A stretch of 17,248 nucleotides of DNA from Eggerthellaceae bacterium UBA5906 (GTDB lineage: Bacteria > Actinomycetota > Coriobacteriia > Coriobacteriales > Eggerthellaceae): the NCBI GenBank assembly GCA_002431805.1, contig DJEE01000090.1, positions 1 through 17,248 on the forward strand. The letters run 5' to 3'. Position 1 is the stretch's first letter. The number at the start of each line of letters is the position of its first letter. The position numbers and the translations under genes are program-made. Below the pieces are notes generated by a model. That model worked only from the letters and a program-made list of their open reading frames with translations, did no database searches and was not told the DNA's origin. Shown one piece after another: positions 13,981-17,248 of the stretch.

Positions 13981-14072
13981 CGTGAACAGGGGGACGGAGG
14001 GGCGTGTTCACGGCAACCCTCGCACCTCCCAAGGATTCACCGTGAACACCCGCTCCGTCCCCCCTGTTCACG
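13981..14072. repeat. CGTGAAC hairpin element, copy 2 (upstream of gadC)
   Basis: A 92-base element. The left arm (13981-14013) reads CGTGAACAGGGGGACGGAGG and closes GCGTGTTCACGG. The right arm (14041-14072) reads CGTGAACACCCGCTCCGTCC and closes CCCCTGTTCACG, nearly the complement of the left. It is in the same orientation as copy 1 at 11692, so the two are direct repeats bracketing gadC. It lies centrally between the forward and inverted 26-base units. Confidence 0.75.
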
Positions 14073-14100
14073 CAGGCGTTATCCCGAACGCTCCCAAAAA

Positions 14101-14215
14101 TGGGACAGCACCCGACCCCTGTCCCAACGACCCCTGTCCCAAATGTGGGACGGTACCCGACCCCTGTCCCAACTGGGACGGTACCCGACCCCTGTCCCAA
14201 ACGACCCCTGTCCCA
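14101..14215 (-). repeat. 26-base units, three inverted copies and two half copies
   Basis: Full inverted units at 14101-14126, 14146-14171 and 14174-14199; the last two are identical. Half units of 14 bases, CGACCCCTGTCCCA, lie at 14128-14141 and 14202-14215 and are identical to each other. Spacers range from 1 to 19 bases. With the forward pair at 13886-13945, the cluster forms a large fold-back centred on the CGTGAAC element. Nothing here codes for protein. Confidence 0.8.
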
Positions 14216-14246
14216 AAAAAACGCCCGGCAAACGGCCGGGCGTTTT
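14215..14246 (-). terminator. Terminator of the hybrid kinase gene
   Basis: AAAACGCCCGGC (14218-14229) pairs perfectly with GCCGGGCGTTTT (14235-14246), 12 pairs and a 5-base loop. On the minus strand it ends in seven T residues (14215-14221). It lies about 30 bases past the kinase stop codon. It would also work in the plus direction with four T residues. It separates the kinase transcript from gadC. Confidence 0.88.
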
Positions 14247-14277
14247 GCGTAGCTCTTTTAACGTTGACGTGCGGTGT

Positions 14278-16452
14278 CTAAGCCTGTTGCGCCCTGCTGG
14301 CGCGATGTTTCGCGCTTGCTTCAATTTGTTGGCACATTACCTGCTCCACCTTTTTCATGTCCAAGGGCTTCGCCAAATGCGCGTTCATTCCTACATCCAA
14401 GCACTTTTGCGCGCCTTCGGCAAAAGCGTTGGCCGTCATAGCGATAATGGGAACCGTCGTCGCGTCGGGTCGATCGAGCGCGCGAATGGCGCGCGTGGCG
14501 GCTAAACCGTCCATTTCCGGCATCATCACGTCCATCAAAATCACGTCGAACGCCCCGAGGGCAGAGTCGCGGAACAGCTCAATCACCTGCCGCCCATCTG
14601 CGGCAACGGTTACGCATGCACCCTTTTCCTCAAGCAGCGTTTGGGCGATTTCCGCATTCAGCGCATTGTCTTCCGCCAGCAATACATGAACCCCCGACAG
14701 GTCAGCACGCACCGCCGCGCACCCACCGTCGATAGCATCTTGCACAGGGGCAAGCTGCATGGGAATCGTAATAGTAAACGTGGTGCCAACGCCTTTTTGG
14801 CTTTCAACGGCAATGGTTCCGCCCATCATCTCAATGTAGTGCTTGGATATGGGCAGCCCCAGCCCCGTGCCCTCGTAGCGCGTTCGCGCATCAAGCTTTT
14901 CCTGGGCAAACGGCTCGAACATATGTCGCTGGAATTCCTCGCTCATGCCAACACCCGTGTCCGCGATAACGAACGTTACCGCGATATCGGAAGAGCCGCG
15001 TTGCTGCTTGTAGCTTGTTGAGAACGTGATGGTGCCCCCGTCGCCGGTAAACTTAACCGCGTTGCTCAACATGTTCACCAGTACTTCGCGGATGCGCACC
15101 TCGTCCATAAGGACGTACAGCCCTTTTGGAAGCGCCAGCTCAACCTTGATATTCAGCGCCCGGCCATTCGCAAACCCACGCGCCACGTCCGCAACTTCGC
15201 TAACAACCGCAGGCAGGTTCGCACGCGTTGGATTAGCCTCTTCCTTCCCGCTTTCGATTCTGCTGATTTCCAGCACGTCGTTGATAAGCATCAGCAGATG
15301 ATCTGAGCTCACGTTGATTTTCCGAAGGCACTCCGCCACGTTTTCTTTCGGATGCCGGTTAAGCGCAATGGTTGTATAGCCCATAATCGCATTCATAGGT
15401 GTGCGCATATCGTGCGACATGTTGCTGATGAACTGGGTCTTCGCCAGCGAAGCAGCATGCGCCCGCTTCAGGGCTTCTTGCAATTCCTGGTTGAGGCTGG
15501 CCGTTTGCTTTTCCGCTGCACGGGTTTTACGGAACAGCCCTAAAACCGCCAACAATCCCGAAATCAGAAAGACAATCAAGATGCCGCAGCCAATGGTCAT
15601 GTAAAGGCCTTGGTTGCTGTCCCAACCGTTTTTCGGACGCACTTCCAGCAACCAGTGGCTATCGCCCAAATCGAAGTTGTACGTTGCCGCATCTTGCATG
15701 TCCGCCCCAGAGCCGTACACCTCTTGAGGGGAATCGTCCCAGGGCGCCACGCTTTTGGAGAGCTTATAGTCGTAACCGAATTCCGACAACGCGTTTATAG
15801 ACTCCGAGAAAATTTCCGGCACGCGAATGATGACGATGGTGAAACCCCAAAACTCCTTTTGACCGGCGGCGCCTTCCACATACACGGGGTTTCTGATGGC
15901 GATGCCAGCGCCGCCCTGCTTCAAGTTGAACGGGCCTTGCATGGTGATAACGTTGTTGTCCCGTGCGTAGCAGGATATTTCGCCGCGATCTTTGTCGTGA
16001 ATCAAATCGATTTTGCCGGCCTCGTTACCAGCTTCCGGATAAATATCCGTCACCACGCCGCCCGGTGCCAGTTGAATGCTTTGGATGTAGTCCTTCATCT
16101 GGCTTTCCGCAATTTCGGAAAAGTTGCGAATCTCACCGTCGCCGCTTACGATAACCTGCTCAAGCATGTCGGTGATACTGACGCCCTGCATAATGTCGAG
16201 CTGCATATGCTGCGCATACGTCATTGCGTTAAGTTCTACTTTGGAGCGGCTTAACTCGTCTTGACTATTCTTCGCGCTATAGCCCAGCACGCCTAGAACA
16301 ACCACGCCGACAATAAGAAAGACAACCGGCAGCAGCCAAGCTTTAGATGTTTTGACAGTTCCTTTTACGTTTCCCGTACTGGCCATATCCGCATCAACTT
16401 TCTTGCGCACCGCGAACAAAAAACGCGTGCAGGTATGTCGACCTCCCATCAT
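14278..16452 (-). CDS. CHASE-domain hybrid sensor histidine kinase
   Basis: Membrane-bound hybrid two-component sensor of 724 residues. It has one helix at about 38-58 and an extracytoplasmic region to about 285 with CHASE-like wording (VVTDIYPEAGNEAGKIDL, then GIAIRNPVYV and KEFWGFTIVIIRV). A second helix (286-306) and a short coiled coil follow. The HisKA H-box is ISNMSHDMRTPMNAIMGY with His347. The ATPase has LVNMLSNAVKFT, DTGVGM (498-503) and GTGLGL (528-533). The C-terminal receiver has Glu594/Asp595, phospho-acceptor Asp641 in DVMMPEMDG and Lys695. CHASE domains bind small extracellular ligands; the ligand here is unknown. No response regulator or phosphotransfer protein is present in the window. 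Start uncertain: ATG 16452 has no ribosome site and lies about five bases past the expected transcript start, so leaderless translation or ATG 16386 is possible. Confidence 0.9.
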   Translation of the reverse strand: MMGGRHTCTRFLFAVRKKVDADMASTGNVKGTVKTSKAWLLPVVFLIVGVVVLGVLGYSAKNSQDELSRSKVELNAMTYAQHMQLDIMQGVSITDMLEQVIVSGDGEIRNFSEIAESQMKDYIQSIQLAPGGVVTDIYPEAGNEAGKIDLIHDKDRGEISCYARDNNVITMQGPFNLKQGGAGIAIRNPVYVEGAAGQKEFWGFTIVIIRVPEIFSESINALSEFGYDYKLSKSVAPWDDSPQEVYGSGADMQDAATYNFDLGDSHWLLEVRPKNGWDSNQGLYMTIGCGILIVFLISGLLAVLGLFRKTRAAEKQTASLNQELQEALKRAHAASLAKTQFISNMSHDMRTPMNAIMGYTTIALNRHPKENVAECLRKINVSSDHLLMLINDVLEISRIESGKEEANPTRANLPAVVSEVADVARGFANGRALNIKVELALPKGLYVLMDEVRIREVLVNMLSNAVKFTGDGGTITFSTSYKQQRGSSDIAVTFVIADTGVGMSEEFQRHMFEPFAQEKLDARTRYEGTGLGLPISKHYIEMMGGTIAVESQKGVGTTFTITIPMQLAPVQDAIDGGCAAVRADLSGVHVLLAEDNALNAEIAQTLLEEKGACVTVAADGRQVIELFRDSALGAFDVILMDVMMPEMDGLAATRAIRALDRPDATTVPIIAMTANAFAEGAQKCLDVGMNAHLAKPLDMKKVEQVMCQQIEASAKHRASRAQQA

Positions 16453-16463
16453 GGAATCATGCT

Positions 16464-16469
16464 ATTGTA
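16464..16469 (-). promoter_or_regulatory. Possible -10 box for the kinase gene
   Basis: TACAAT on the minus strand is a good -10 hexamer 11 bases before the longest start codon. The expected -35 position (TTTTCG) is poor. If real, a transcript starting near 16457 would have almost no leader for ATG 16452. Confidence 0.35.
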
Positions 16470-16536
16470 GCGCGGCAACACGCCGGCGAAAAGCACAGTA
16501 AGGCACTGCGCAATCATACCCGCCCGCCCTTGCATG

Positions 16537-16570
16537 CAAGAAACGCCCGGCCGAATCCGAGCGTTTCTTG
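16537..16570 (-). terminator. Terminator of the gltD-like gene
   Basis: CAAGAAACGC (16537-16546) is exactly complementary to 16561-16570. On the minus strand the pairing extends inward to 14 pairs with one G-T and a 6-base loop, and the stem ends in TTTCTTG. It lies about 80 bases past the stop codon of the gltD-like gene, between it and the kinase gene. Confidence 0.7.
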
Positions 16571-16649
16571 TTCGCGTACTATTCTGTTTGCCACACCGGA
16601 ACACGGCACCGGAGGCGCCGCGCCAGTGCGCCAGGCACACTGCCCCCGG

Positions 16650-17248
16650 CTACAACCCCAGGTCAGCGGCTATTTCAGCGGCGCACTTCAGGGCGTCGGC
16701 CATGGCGTTTACCACCAGGCTGCTGCCGTTGCGGGCATCGCCTGCGGCATACACCGGCGTGGTTGCGCCTGTAGTGTCGGCATTGCCCGCGGCGCGCACG
16801 GCGCGGTGCGAATCGCAGGCCGTCATCACGGGCAGCGGACGACCTTGCGTGGCCAGCGGCACGCCGAACGCGTCGAACACGCCCTGTTCCGGGCCCGCAA
16901 AGCCACAGGCCACCAGCACCAGCTGCGCGTCAACCTCGCGCTCGGAGCCTTCCGTGTGCACGGGCTTGCCAGCTGACCAATTCAGCGTGTGCAGCTGCAA
17001 ACCACGCACGTGCCCCGCGCCGTCCAGCAGCACCTTTTGCGTATCGGCGCACCATTCGCGCAGGTCAGCGCCCTGCATTGCCGCAGCTTCTTCCTGGCCG
17101 TAATCCGTTTTCTTCACGTTGGGCCATTCGGGCCACAAATTTGCAGCCGAGCGCTGTTCGGGCGCGCACGGGCCATACTCCAGCTGACGAACGCTGCGAG
17201 CACCCTGGCGCACCGCCGTGCCCATGCAGTCGTTGCCCGTGTCGCCGC
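16650..17248 (-). CDS. gltD: Glutamate synthase small-subunit (GltD)-like protein, N-terminus cut
   Basis: C-terminal 199 residues of an FAD/NADPH-binding flavoprotein; the start lies beyond the right edge. The GltD subunit passes electrons from NADPH to the large subunit, which forms glutamate from glutamine and 2-oxoglutarate. Visible: GDTGNDCMGTAVRQGA, the end of the NADPH-binding fold. LEYGPCAPEQRSAANLWPEW matches the GltD pattern for this region, as does DYGQEEA. VLVACGFAGPEQG corresponds to the family's AMGFxGPE, and VYAAGDARNGSSLVVNAMAD is the FAD-binding end. The usual WAIxEGR is NAMADALKC here, a divergence worth noting; related GltD-like oxidoreductases acting without GltB are an alternative. 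The large subunit gene is not in view. A terminator follows, so it is probably not cotranscribed with the kinase. Confidence 0.85.
   Translation of the reverse strand, partial: GDTGNDCMGTAVRQGARSVRQLEYGPCAPEQRSAANLWPEWPNVKKTDYGQEEAAAMQGADLREWCADTQKVLLDGAGHVRGLQLHTLNWSAGKPVHTEGSEREVDAQLVLVACGFAGPEQGVFDAFGVPLATQGRPLPVMTACDSHRAVRAAGNADTTGATTPVYAAGDARNGSSLVVNAMADALKCAAEIAADLGL

Noticed and set aside
13886..14215. CRISPR array
   Set aside because: Repeat units occur in both orientations with spacers of 1-19 bases and half copies, and no cas gene is present.
13154..14281. 375-codon open frame on the plus strand
   Set aside because: It starts inside gadC on the opposite strand and runs through the 26-base repeats and terminator; no domain is visible.

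Overview
The window is GC-rich and gene-dense, and its proteins look like those of an anaerobic, gut-type actinobacterium of the class Coriobacteriia (Eggerthella/Slackia-like). That placement is an inference from base composition, strong Shine-Dalgarno sites, Ala-rich linkers and gene content. No rRNA or tRNA is present to confirm it.

Layout, left to right. An EttA-type ABC-F translation factor runs off the left edge on the minus strand, and behind its start lies a possible small RNA on the plus strand with its own extended -10 box and terminator. Next come a minus-strand short-chain dehydrogenase (SDR), a divergent NimA/pyridoxamine-phosphate-oxidase-like flavoprotein, a repeat with nested inverted arms, and a low-molecular-weight protein tyrosine phosphatase. 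An AraC-family regulator (minus) is then divergent from two overlapping half-ABC transporters (plus). The arrangement and some motifs resemble the yersiniabactin ybtA-ybtPQ and mycobacterial irtAB iron-siderophore systems. A 400-base convergent gap full of hairpins follows.

The right half is minus strand throughout: glutamate decarboxylase (gadB), the glutamate/GABA antiporter (gadC), a CHASE-domain hybrid sensor kinase, and the C-terminal part of a glutamate synthase small subunit (gltD-like) running off the right edge. GadC imports glutamate, GadB decarboxylates it and consumes a cytoplasmic proton, and GadC exports the GABA; this is the classical glutamate-dependent acid resistance pair. 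Both proteins carry histidines near the C-terminus, where pH control acts in the E. coli proteins. gltD would connect the region to glutamate synthesis, but it is separated from gadC by the kinase gene and two terminators.

The least explained part is the noncoding DNA. A 90-base element with hairpin arms occurs twice as direct repeats on either side of gadC. A 26-base semi-palindromic unit occurs five times (plus two half copies), arranged as a fold-back around one of those elements. A third family, with imperfect terminal inverted repeats, occurs at about 3.54-3.72 kb and 9.95-10.13 kb. I found no transposase, CRISPR array or phage gene. No wholly new protein system is evident; the repeat architecture around gadBC, the candidate small RNA and the siderophore-type transporter locus deserve a second look.
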